Source of the DNA: Oscillospiraceae bacterium
Lineage (GTDB): Bacteria > Bacillota > Clostridia > Oscillospirales > Ruminococcaceae
Assembly: GCA_014796735.1 (NCBI GenBank)
Contig: JAAVIG010000144.1
Location: 1 to 10,959 of the forward strand
Length of the DNA: 10,959 nucleotides
Direction: 5' to 3'
How positions within the stretch are numbered: the first letter of the stretch is position 1; each line of letters starts with the position of its first letter. Of this stretch, positions 4,717 through 10,959 are shown piece after piece. Made by a program: the position numbers and the translations under genes. The notes below the pieces were generated by a model. It had not been told where the DNA came from and made no database searches. It worked only from the letters and a program-made list of their open reading frames with translations.

Positions 4717-7131
4717 TTGGATTTATCAATGAAGTGGCTTAACGACTATGTAAAAGCCGATATGCCCATAAAAGAATTTATAGACGGCATGACCATGAGC
4801 GGCTCAAAGGTAGAGACTTACCGCGACCTCTCCGAGCCTCTCAAAAACATCGTAGTGGGCAAGGTAGTGTCTATCGAAAAGCATACCGACAGCGAAAAGC
4901 TCTGGATATGTCAATTGGACATAGGCAAGGACGCGCCGATTCAGATAGTTACCGCCGCTCAGAACCTTTACGTAGGCGCGGTAGTTCCCGTAGTATTGGA
5001 CGGCGGAGTTTGCATCGACCGTCAGAACAAATCGGTGATGAAAATCAAGAAAGGCAAGCTGAGAGGCGTTGAAAGCAACGGAATGATGTGCAGCTTTGAC
5101 GAGCTGGGCATGGAAAACAGCGATTTCCCCTACGCTTCCCCCGACGGTATTCTGATTTTCAACGAAGACCCGGATTTTGACAAGTTCAAGATAGGCGAGG
5201 ACGTTACAAAAGCGGTAGGCATTGACGACACCGTTGTGGAATTTGAGATCACCAACAACCGCCCCGACTGTCTGTCCGTTTTGGGATTGGCAAGAGAAGC
5301 GCATGCTACCTTTCAGCTGCCCCTTAATTTAAAAACCCCCGAATTTAAGGGCATAGACTGCGATATAAACAAGGAGCTGTCCGTCAGCATCGAAAACAAA
5401 GACCTTTGCTCCCGCTACATGGCGGCAAAGGTAAAGAACATAAAGCTTGCTCCCTCTCCCCGCTGGCTTGCGGAAAGATTAAGGGCAAGCGGCGTTCGCG
5501 CGATCAATAACTTTGTTGACATCACAAACTTTGTTATGCTCGAATACGGTCACCCCATGCACGCCTTCGATTCCCGCTATGTTGAGGGCAACAAGATCGT
5601 TGTCCGCAACGCGAAAAACGGCGAGGTGCTGAAGCTTCTTGACGAGACCACTCCCGAGCTGAAGCTTTCCGAGGAGATGCTCGTTATCTGCAACGAAAAA
5701 GAGCCTATGGCACTTGCGGGTGTAATGGGCGGCGAGCACAGCGGTATTCAGGACGACACCAAGGAGGTCATTTTTGAATCCGCCTGCTTTGACGGCGTAA
5801 ATGTAAGACGCACCGCGAAAAAGGCGGGAGTAAGAACCGAGTCCAGCTCCAGATTTGAAAAGGGTCTTGACCCCGAAAACGCTAAAAACGCTCTGTACAG
5901 GGCGTTGGAATTGGTTGAGCTTCTTGGCTGCGGCGAGGTTGTAAATACCGTCATAGATGTTTACCCCACGGTAAAGCAGCCTAATTGCCTTACTTTGGAC
6001 TGTGACTGGATTAACAAGGCTCTCGGCGCGAATATATCAAGAGACGAACAGCTTGAAATATTCAAAAGGCTTGATTTCACCTATGACGAAGCGGCTAATA
6101 CCTTGACCCCTCCCGCTACCCGTATTGATATCGAACGCCCCTGCGACTTGGCGGAGGAAGTAGCCAGAATTTACGGCTACAACAGGATAGCAAGCACCGT
6201 GCCGAGACTGGCTTCCCATAATGTTCAGACCCCCGATGAGCTGCTTGAAAAGAAGTTAGTGGGTATTATGACCGCTCAGGGCTGCCGCGAGACTATGACT
6301 TTCAGCTTTATTTCTCCCAAATCCTACGAAAAGTGCAGGATAGACGAAGCGGAGAGAAAGAGCGTTGAGATAATCAACCCCTTGGGCGAGGATACCAGCG
6401 TAATGCGCACAAGTCTTATCCCCTCAATGATGGAGGTCGTAACAAGAAATATCAACAACAGGACTTTAAGCGGCAGATTTTTTGAAATAGGCAGAGAGTA
6501 TCACCCCGTGGGAGACAAAAACGAGCTTCCCGTTGAAAAGTCGGTTTTGATCTGCACCGTTTACGGCGAGCATGAGGATTTCTTTACCATAAAGGGCATT
6601 GCCGAGGAAGTATTTATCAAGTGCGGAATTGACGCTTCCTTCACTTCCCTGCGCTCCAACCGAAGCTTCCATACCGGACGCTGCGCCGAGATCACCGCTG
6701 ACGGCGGAAAGGTGATAGGCGTTTGCGGCGAGATACACCCCTTAGTGTCCGAAAGCTACGGCATAGACAAAACAAGGGTATATATGCTTATCGTTAAGCT
6801 TGAGGAGCTGTTGGAATGTTCCGATCCCGACATCAAGTACACCGCGCTTCCCCGCTTCCCCGCTTCCGTAAGAGACTTAAGTCTGGTTTGCGACAGCGAC
6901 GTATCCAACGGTGAAATAACCGAGCTGATAAAGAAGTCAGCGAAGCATCTGGAGAGCGTAAAGCTTTTCGATATTTACACGGGCGAGCAGATACCCGAGG
7001 GCAAAAAGAGCCTTTCCTATAAGCTTACCTTCCGTAAGGCTGACGGAACGCTTACCGACGAGGAAAGCGACAAGACGATAGGCAGGATCATTAACGCCCT
7101 TGCGGAAAAGAATATAACCTTAAGAGCTTAA
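4717..7131 (+). CDS. pheT: Phenylalanyl-tRNA synthetase beta subunit
   Basis: The non-catalytic partner of PheS. It binds tRNA-Phe and edits mischarged Tyr-tRNA-Phe. The 804 residues match the full-length bacterial form. In order: an N-terminal segment with MKWLNDYV; an EMAP/OB-type tRNA-binding domain (about 42-152, including KLRGVESNGMMCS); the conserved NRPDCLSVLGLARE (181-194); the B3/4 editing domain with FVDITNFVMLEYGHPMHAFD; SSRFEKGLDP; the B5 and catalytic-like core; and a C-terminal FDX-ACB anticodon-binding domain starting near PRFPASVRDLSLV and running to the end (about 712-804). TTG at 4717 is the start because it alone is correctly spaced from AAAGGAGG. The last codons end directly inside the left arm of a palindromic element, but the C-terminus LRA is normal for the family, so the protein is not truncated. 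Confidence 0.97.
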   Translation: MDLSMKWLNDYVKADMPIKEFIDGMTMSGSKVETYRDLSEPLKNIVVGKVVSIEKHTDSEKLWICQLDIGKDAPIQIVTAAQNLYVGAVVPVVLDGGVCIDRQNKSVMKIKKGKLRGVESNGMMCSFDELGMENSDFPYASPDGILIFNEDPDFDKFKIGEDVTKAVGIDDTVVEFEITNNRPDCLSVLGLAREAHATFQLPLNLKTPEFKGIDCDINKELSVSIENKDLCSRYMAAKVKNIKLAPSPRWLAERLRASGVRAINNFVDITNFVMLEYGHPMHAFDSRYVEGNKIVVRNAKNGEVLKLLDETTPELKLSEEMLVICNEKEPMALAGVMGGEHSGIQDDTKEVIFESACFDGVNVRRTAKKAGVRTESSSRFEKGLDPENAKNALYRALELVELLGCGEVVNTVIDVYPTVKQPNCLTLDCDWINKALGANISRDEQLEIFKRLDFTYDEAANTLTPPATRIDIERPCDLAEEVARIYGYNRIASTVPRLASHNVQTPDELLEKKLVGIMTAQGCRETMTFSFISPKSYEKCRIDEAERKSVEIINPLGEDTSVMRTSLIPSMMEVVTRNINNRTLSGRFFEIGREYHPVGDKNELPVEKSVLICTVYGEHEDFFTIKGIAEEVFIKCGIDASFTSLRSNRSFHTGRCAEITADGGKVIGVCGEIHPLVSESYGIDKTRVYMLIVKLEELLECSDPDIKYTALPRFPASVRDLSLVCDSDVSNGEITELIKKSAKHLESVKLFDIYTGEQIPEGKKSLSYKLTFRKADGTLTDEESDKTIGRIINALAEKNITLRA

Positions 7132-7293
7132 GAGCATGTATTCATAGGATATTGCACGTGGCTTTTCGGCAAATTCTTCCGATAGCTGCGTCAAAACTCC
7201 TTGACGGGCAAGAGCCCGCCTGCGGATTTTTTCCTTGCTCTCGAAAAAATTATGCGCGAAAATCCACGCACAAATCCTATGAACACAAGCTCT
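7131..7293. mobile_element. MITE-like palindromic element behind pheT
   Basis: The terminal arms 7131-7168 and 7257-7293 are inverted repeats, matching at 32 of 37 aligned positions with one gap; both begin AGAGC and share TTCATAGGAT. The element is 163 bases long and codes for nothing. Its exact centre is a CGGGC-AAGA-GCCCG hairpin (7205-7218), flanked by CGTCAA/TTGACG (7189-7206) and ATTTTTTC/GAAAAAAT (7226-7250). The whole can fold as one long stem with side hairpins. No clear target duplication is visible. An 8-base tandem TTAAGAGC repeat at 7120-7135 marks the left border. It could also act as the pheT terminator. Calling it mobile rests on shape alone. Confidence 0.6.
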
Positions 7294-7319
7294 AAATACT
7301 TTTTTAAAGCTGATAGAAT
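7291..7319 (+). promoter_or_regulatory. Weak promoter candidate for the PrsA-like gene
   Basis: TAGAAT (7314-7319) preceded by TGA gives an extended -10. The -35 position 17 bases upstream is TCTAAA, a poor match that overlaps the end of the palindromic element. Downstream, AAGTAAA (7346-7352) and TTTACTT (7371-7377) form an AT-rich inverted repeat in the leader. Confidence 0.3.
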
Positions 7320-7398
7320 ATGTTCACATAAATATCATCTTTAAGAAGTAAAATAAAACCAAAGCAAAACTTTACTTTAACAAAAGGAAGGATAAAAA

Positions 7399-8661
7399 AT
7401 GTCACTTAAAAAGAGGATAATATCTTTGATCACCGGCGCGGCTCTGATTCTTGCCTCTGCGCTGACCCTTTCGGGCTGCTCGCAAAGCGGAGCGGTCGCT
7501 TTAACGGTCGACGGCGAGGAAATTCCCGCGGGTGTGTACATTCTGTACAGCGGCAACGCTTACGCCAACGCGGCGCAGAAGCTGATCGAGGAGCAGCCCG
7601 ATCTCAGCACCTCCGAGGAGGGTTTTGACTACAATGATCAGACCGTTTCGGGCATGCCCTTTGCGGATTACGTAAAGCAGGAATCGTTAGACCTGTGCAA
7701 ACGCCACATAGCGGTAAACAAGCTTTTTAACACCTTGGGCATTGTTTTCGGCGAAGACGAGCAGGAAAACATAAACGATTATATCAACGCGCAGTGGGAT
7801 TATGACCTTTCGTCATGGAACACATCGGAGGCTTTTTCGTATCTGAACGGCGCAAACACTATGGGCGACTTTTATGAATCCATCGGTGTTTCAAAGTCTT
7901 CTTTCAGACAGTATACGCTTAATTCCTACCGCGCTTCCGAAATATTCACCGGTTATTACGGCGAGGGCGGCATTGAAGAAGTATCAAAGGACGAGATCAA
8001 CGCGTGGATAGACGACAATTACTCTTTGGTACGTTATTTCGGCATTTCACTGCTGGACGAAAACGGCGATGTTATAGAGACCAAATCACAGCTTGCTATA
8101 CTTGATAACCTGGCGGAAGAATACAAGGACAAGCTTAACGACGGCGCGTCCTTTAGCGAGGTTTACAACCTGTATCAAGAGTACAGCGCGTTAACTAACT
8201 CGTCCGATGACGCCGGCGAGACCGCTTCCGATAACGCTGAGCCTGCCGAAACAAAACCGGACAGCGATTACAACAGCCTGATCTCCAAAACCTCCACATC
8301 CCCCAGCGAGGAGTTTGTAAAGGCGTTGTTTGAACAGAAGAAGAACACCACGGCTGTATTTAAGGCGGACACTTATTATTACGTGGTGCAAAGACTTGAT
8401 GTTCTTGAGACCGAGGGTGCCGACGGGGAGGACGAGATCGATTATGTAGAACGCTACTCCGCAACAGCGCTTCAGGAATTAAAGGGCGATACCATGGAGG
8501 ACATATTCAAGGGCGAATACGCGAATTACACCTTGACGGAAAACAGTTCCGCTCCCGACTATTGCCGTCAGCAGGCGGAAAACGCACTGAACGGACTTAC
8601 CACCATTACTCAGATAGAGTATCAGTATCAGTATTATCAGCAGCTGTTCGGCGGAATGTAA
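7399..8661 (+). CDS. PrsA-like foldase lipoprotein with divergent parvulin-like region
   Basis: A 420-residue lipoprotein: signal peptide with lipobox L24-S25-G26-C27, so it should be anchored on the outer face of the membrane. Residues about 32-205 are helical and begin with VALTVDGEEIPAGVYILY, the opening typical of SurA/PrsA N-terminal chaperone domains. Residues about 211-335 resemble a parvulin-type peptidyl-prolyl isomerase: RYFGISLLDENG, then EYKDKLNDGASFSEVYNLY, and later SPSEEFVKALFEQKKNTTAVF...TYYYVVQRLDV. The middle is replaced by an acidic, low-complexity stretch (about 265-292), and I do not see the usual GGDLGW-like segment, so isomerase activity is doubtful. The C-terminus is rich in Gln and Tyr (IEYQYQYYQQ). 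PrsA proteins help secreted proteins fold. Start: ATG 7399 with AAGGAAGG (7384-7391) 7 bases upstream. It probably has its own transcript, ended by the terminator at 8674. Confidence 0.75.
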   Translation: MSLKKRIISLITGAALILASALTLSGCSQSGAVALTVDGEEIPAGVYILYSGNAYANAAQKLIEEQPDLSTSEEGFDYNDQTVSGMPFADYVKQESLDLCKRHIAVNKLFNTLGIVFGEDEQENINDYINAQWDYDLSSWNTSEAFSYLNGANTMGDFYESIGVSKSSFRQYTLNSYRASEIFTGYYGEGGIEEVSKDEINAWIDDNYSLVRYFGISLLDENGDVIETKSQLAILDNLAEEYKDKLNDGASFSEVYNLYQEYSALTNSSDDAGETASDNAEPAETKPDSDYNSLISKTSTSPSEEFVKALFEQKKNTTAVFKADTYYYVVQRLDVLETEGADGEDEIDYVERYSATALQELKGDTMEDIFKGEYANYTLTENSSAPDYCRQQAENALNGLTTITQIEYQYQYYQQLFGGM

Positions 8662-8673
8662 TTAAATAAAATC

Positions 8674-8712
8674 AATTGGGGAAAGTCGGAGGATTTTTCC
8701 CAATTTATTTTT
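8674..8712 (+). terminator. Rho-independent terminator after the PrsA-like gene
   Basis: AATTGGGGAAA (8674-8684) pairs with TTTTCCCAATT (8695-8705) with one G-T wobble and a 10-base loop, followed by TATTTTT. It lies 12 bases past the stop codon. Confidence 0.85.
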
Positions 8713-8754
8713 ACGTTCAAAAGATAAAAGTAGTTTGGGATATATTATACAGTC

Positions 8755-8817
8755 AAGGGGTTATTGATACTAATCCCTTTTAAAACTGTGGGTATTACGT
8801 CAGTTTAAAATGGGATT
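8755..8817 (+). promoter_or_regulatory. ABC-F leader with two competing hairpins
   Basis: Hairpin A: AAGGGGTTA (8755-8763) with TAATCCCTT (8771-8779), 9 positions with one wobble and a 7-base loop. Hairpin B: AATCCCTTTTAAAACTG (8772-8788) with CAGTTTAAAATGGGATT (8801-8817), 15 of 17 positions paired and a 12-base loop. Both use 8772-8779, so they exclude each other. No T-run follows B, so it is not a classic terminator; it ends 3 bases before an ATG at 8821. I find no good promoter upstream; TATATT/TATTAT near 8741-8748 is the only -10-like sequence and lacks a -35. Confidence 0.45.
8764..8808 (+). CDS. Possible 14-codon leader ORF ahead of the ABC-F gene
   Basis: TTG at 8764 opens a short frame read as MILIPFKTVGITSV, ending at TAA 8806-8808. 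An AAGGGG lies upstream at 8755-8760, but only 3 bases from the TTG, which is tight. The frame runs through the loop of hairpin A and the left arm and loop of hairpin B, as leader peptides do in ribosome-controlled attenuators of some ABC-F genes. There is no direct evidence that it is translated. Confidence 0.2.
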   Translation: MILIPFKTVGITSV

Positions 8818-8825
8818 GGTATGAA

Positions 8826-8833
8826 AGAGAGGA
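8826..8833 (+). promoter_or_regulatory. Ribosome binding site favouring the ABC-F start at 8845
   Basis: AGAGAGGA ends 11 bases before ATG 8845, slightly long but usable. The other in-frame ATG, at 8821, has only a weak GGGA within hairpin B's right arm. Confidence 0.5.
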
Positions 8834-8844
8834 ATGATTATAAG

Positions 8845-10782
8845 ATGATTATATTACAAGGAACCGACATAGCCGTAAGCTTCGGCGAAAGAGTGTTATT
8901 CTCAAATGTCAGCTTTGCGGTGGACGAAAACGATAAAATAGGCTTGGCGGGCGTTAACGGCGCCGGCAAAACCACCCTTTTCAAAATGCTTGCGGGCTTT
9001 GAGCCCGAGGATCACGAGGGTACGATAGTAAAGCAGGCAGGGCTTACCGTGGGCTTTATGGAGCAGCATGTCTTAAGAAACGATAACGTCAGCGTTTATG
9101 ATGAAGCCTTGTCGGTGTTTAACGGACTTATTGAAACGGAAAAGGAGCTGGAGGCTCTTCATGAAAGAATAGATAAAGGTGATACAGACAGTAAGCTTAT
9201 AGAAAAACAAATGAACCTTACCGAACGCTTTCAGGACGAGGGCGGCCTGACCTTTCGCGCAAGAACCGAAAGCATGCTTATAGGAATGGGCTTTAAGAAA
9301 GAAGACCTGCAAAAGCCCGTAAGGGTGTTAAGCGGCGGCGAGCGTTCAAAGCTTCAATTGGTAAAGCTGCTGCTTTCGGGGGCAAAGCTTTTGCTGCTTG
9401 ACGAGCCTACAAACCACCTTGATATTGAAGCGTCGGAGTGGCTGGAAAGCTTTCTGCTTGATTTTAAAGGGGCGTATATCGTTATTTCACACGACCGCTA
9501 TTTTCTGGACAAGGTAACAAACAAAACCTTTGCCTTGGATAATTTCACTTTGGACACCTACAAGGGAAATTACACCGAGTATTTAAGGCAGTATGACGAA
9601 AGAGTGACCTATCTCACAAAGAAATACACGGAGATGACCGAGGAGATAAGCCGCATAGAGGGCATTATCGAACAGCAAAGGCGTTTTAATCAGGAACACA
9701 ACTACGTCACCATACGCTCTAAGGAAAAGCAGATTGAGCGTATAAGAAAAGAGCTTGTGCCCCCGCCCCCGCCCCGCCGGAAAATACATTTTCAAATTCC
9801 CTGCCGTTTGGCTCACGGAACCGACGTTATTACCGCAAAGGGGCTGTCTCTTTCCGTCGGTGAACGCGTTCTTTTTAACGATGTGGATTTTGAAATTAAG
9901 CACGGGGAAAGAGTTTTCCTGTTGGGAGCCAACGGCTGCGGCAAATCAAGCCTTATGAAGCTTATTTTAGGCAAACTTAAGGGACAGGGCAGCGCGTATA
10001 TTGCAGATTGGCTCAAAATAGGCTATTTCGACCAGCTTCAGGAGTTACGGTTTACAAGCGCAAAGACGGTAATGGACTTTGTGTGGGACGATTTTCCCAA
10101 GCTTAACCGTACGCAGGTACAGTCGGCTTTAGCTATGTTCAAGCTGTACGGGGAGCAGCTTCAGAAGCCTGTCAATATGCTGTCGGGCGGAGAAGCGGCA
10201 AAGGTGATACTGTTGAAGATAATGCTTGAAGGCCCGAATCTGCTTTTGCTTGACGAGCCCACCAACCACCTTGATCTTGAAGCGAGAGAGGGGCTTATAG
10301 AAGCGCTTTCCGATTATCAGGGCACAATGCTGATAATCTCCCACGACCGTTCAATGATAAACAGCTTGGCGACGAAGCTTATGTTTTTGCATAAGGACGG
10401 AATGGAGATATTTTCGGGCAGCTACGACGAATGGAGAGAAAGCAGAGCAATGGCGGGCGGTTCGGTCTACTTCGGAAATTCGGCAGGGACGGAAGCAAAG
10501 GCCGAGGAGAAAACCGCGCCAAAGGTCAATACTTATAAGCAGCAGAAGGAGCAGCAAAGCCGTTTAAGAAAAGCTTCCACACAAGTTAAGAAATTAGAGC
10601 GGGAGATAGAAGAGGCGGAAAAGGAAGCCGCCGAGATAAACAAACGGCTTGCCGAAAACGCGGCGGATTACAAGCAGGTAATGGAGGACAGCCAAAGACT
10701 TTCCGAATTGGAGGAATTGCAGATGAAACTGATGGAGCAGTGGGAGGAAGCGGAAAAGGCGTTGGCGGAATTGGAAGAGTGA
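8845..10782 (+). CDS. ABC-F family ATPase (ribosome-associated type)
   Basis: 645 residues from ATG 8845, with two ATP-binding cassettes and no membrane segments, the plan of ABC-F proteins that bind the ribosomal E-site to relieve stalling or protect against antibiotics. Cassette 1: Walker A GVNGAGKTT (36-44), signature LSGGE (162-166), Walker B LLLLDEP (182-188) with its catalytic Glu. The interdomain linker (about 245-315) is a charged two-helix region ending in five prolines (306-310). Cassette 2: Walker A GANGCGKSS (361-369), signature LSGGE (446-450), Walker B LLLLDEP (466-472). A charged coiled-coil tail fills about 567-645. All catalytic motifs are intact. Start 8845 gives MIILQGTDIAVSFGERVLF, the usual family opening; ATG 8821 would add eight residues outside that pattern. 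Whether this is a housekeeping factor like YdiF or a resistance factor cannot be told from the sequence alone. Confidence 0.92.
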   Translation: MIILQGTDIAVSFGERVLFSNVSFAVDENDKIGLAGVNGAGKTTLFKMLAGFEPEDHEGTIVKQAGLTVGFMEQHVLRNDNVSVYDEALSVFNGLIETEKELEALHERIDKGDTDSKLIEKQMNLTERFQDEGGLTFRARTESMLIGMGFKKEDLQKPVRVLSGGERSKLQLVKLLLSGAKLLLLDEPTNHLDIEASEWLESFLLDFKGAYIVISHDRYFLDKVTNKTFALDNFTLDTYKGNYTEYLRQYDERVTYLTKKYTEMTEEISRIEGIIEQQRRFNQEHNYVTIRSKEKQIERIRKELVPPPPPRRKIHFQIPCRLAHGTDVITAKGLSLSVGERVLFNDVDFEIKHGERVFLLGANGCGKSSLMKLILGKLKGQGSAYIADWLKIGYFDQLQELRFTSAKTVMDFVWDDFPKLNRTQVQSALAMFKLYGEQLQKPVNMLSGGEAAKVILLKIMLEGPNLLLLDEPTNHLDLEAREGLIEALSDYQGTMLIISHDRSMINSLATKLMFLHKDGMEIFSGSYDEWRESRAMAGGSVYFGNSAGTEAKAEEKTAPKVNTYKQQKEQQSRLRKASTQVKKLEREIEEAEKEAAEINKRLAENAADYKQVMEDSQRLSELEELQMKLMEQWEEAEKALAELEE

Positions 10783-10805
10783 ATTTTAAATATTGAAGTT
10801 TCCGT

Positions 10806-10940
10806 CCACCCTTTTCAAAGGGTGGTGGGTTTCCAAAGGGCAAAGCCCTTTGGTCGCCCTCCGCAGAGGGCGAAATTCTCTTGACGAAGTGCGCTCCGAA
10901 AAGGGTGAATTGAAAAACAGTCCGGTGGACTGTTTTTCAA
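10806..10940. repeat. Cluster of four hairpins, probable structured intergenic repeat
   Basis: H1: CCACCCTTT/AAAGGGTGG (10806-10825). H2: CCAAAGGGC/GCCCTTTGG with AAA loop (10833-10853). H3: CGCCCTC/GAGGGCG with CGCA loop (10855-10872). H4: TTGAAAAACAGTCC/GGACTGTTTTTCAA with GGT loop (10910-10940), a perfect 14-base stem. In addition CACCCTTTTC (10807-10816) is complementary to GAAAAGGGTG (10898-10907), which could replace H1 and enclose H2 and H3 in a branched fold. It begins 23 bases after the ABC-F stop and may terminate transcription from either side, although no free T-run follows any stem. The rest of the window end, 10941-10959, shows nothing recognisable. Confidence 0.7.
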
Positions 10941-10959
10941 GAGGGGAAGCCCTGCAAGA

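Noticed and set aside
7132..7398. tRNA, other stable RNA gene or small ORF between pheT and the PrsA-like gene
   Set aside because: No cloverleaf or known RNA signature is visible; the structure is explained by the inverted-repeat element.
8821..8844. ATG 8821 as the ABC-F start
   Set aside because: It has only a weak RBS inside a hairpin arm, and its eight extra residues precede the normal family N-terminus. It is not fully excluded.
10586..10843. 85-residue minus-strand reading frame at the 3' end of the ABC-F gene
   Set aside because: It is antisense to the coiled-coil tail and starts within the hairpin cluster; proline-rich composition is the shadow of glutamate-rich codons.
1..10959. 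CRISPR array, phage genes, transposase or a multi-gene defence system
   Set aside because: No regularly spaced repeats, integrase, transposase, or nuclease/helicase gene group is present; the only toxin-type gene is the lone mazF.

Overview
The window reads as a chromosomal segment of a low-to-mid GC Bacillota, most likely class Clostridia and probably an Oscillospiraceae/Ruminococcaceae relative. The basis is AGGAGG-type ribosome binding sites, frequent TTG starts, sigma-A promoters, lipobox lipoproteins, an EndoA-type MazF that matches the Bacillus protein in its key residues, the short Bacillus-type PheS, and a DUF3810 protein. The genus is inference. Most of the window is housekeeping or cell-envelope content, and I do not see a clear new multi-gene system. 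The less ordinary material lies in the intergenic regions.

Layout. (1) Positions 1-212: the 5' end of a minus-strand gene that runs off the left edge, with a good promoter and RBS, and a hairpin terminator for the next minus-strand gene. (2) Positions 213-2753, minus strand: a two-gene operon of an SGNH/GDSL esterase-like lipoprotein followed after 18 bases by a three-TM DUF3810 protein with an HExxH motif. It is driven by a consensus TTGACA-17-TATAAT promoter. (3) Positions 2754-3079: a divergent intergenic region with no antitoxin gene. (4) Positions 3080-3424, plus strand: an EndoA/MazF endoribonuclease without an adjacent antitoxin, closed by a strong terminator. (5) Positions 3504-7131, plus strand: pheS-pheT, both subunits of phenylalanyl-tRNA synthetase, both apparently starting with TTG, behind an extended -10 promoter and a short leader with no recognisable T-box. 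(6) Positions 7131-7293: a 163-base palindromic, MITE-like element that starts on the pheT stop codon. (7) Positions 7399-8661, plus strand: a PrsA-like foldase lipoprotein with a divergent parvulin-like region split by an acidic linker, then a terminator. (8) Positions 8845-10782, plus strand: an ABC-F ATPase of the ribosome-acting type, preceded by a leader with two mutually exclusive hairpins and a possible small uORF. (9) Positions 10783-10959: a cluster of four strong hairpins, probably a dispersed structured repeat.

The functional themes are translation (PheST, ABC-F, the RNA-cleaving MazF) and the cell surface (SGNH lipoprotein, DUF3810 membrane protein, PrsA-like foldase). Apart from pheST and the SGNH-DUF3810 pair, the genes appear to be separate transcription units.
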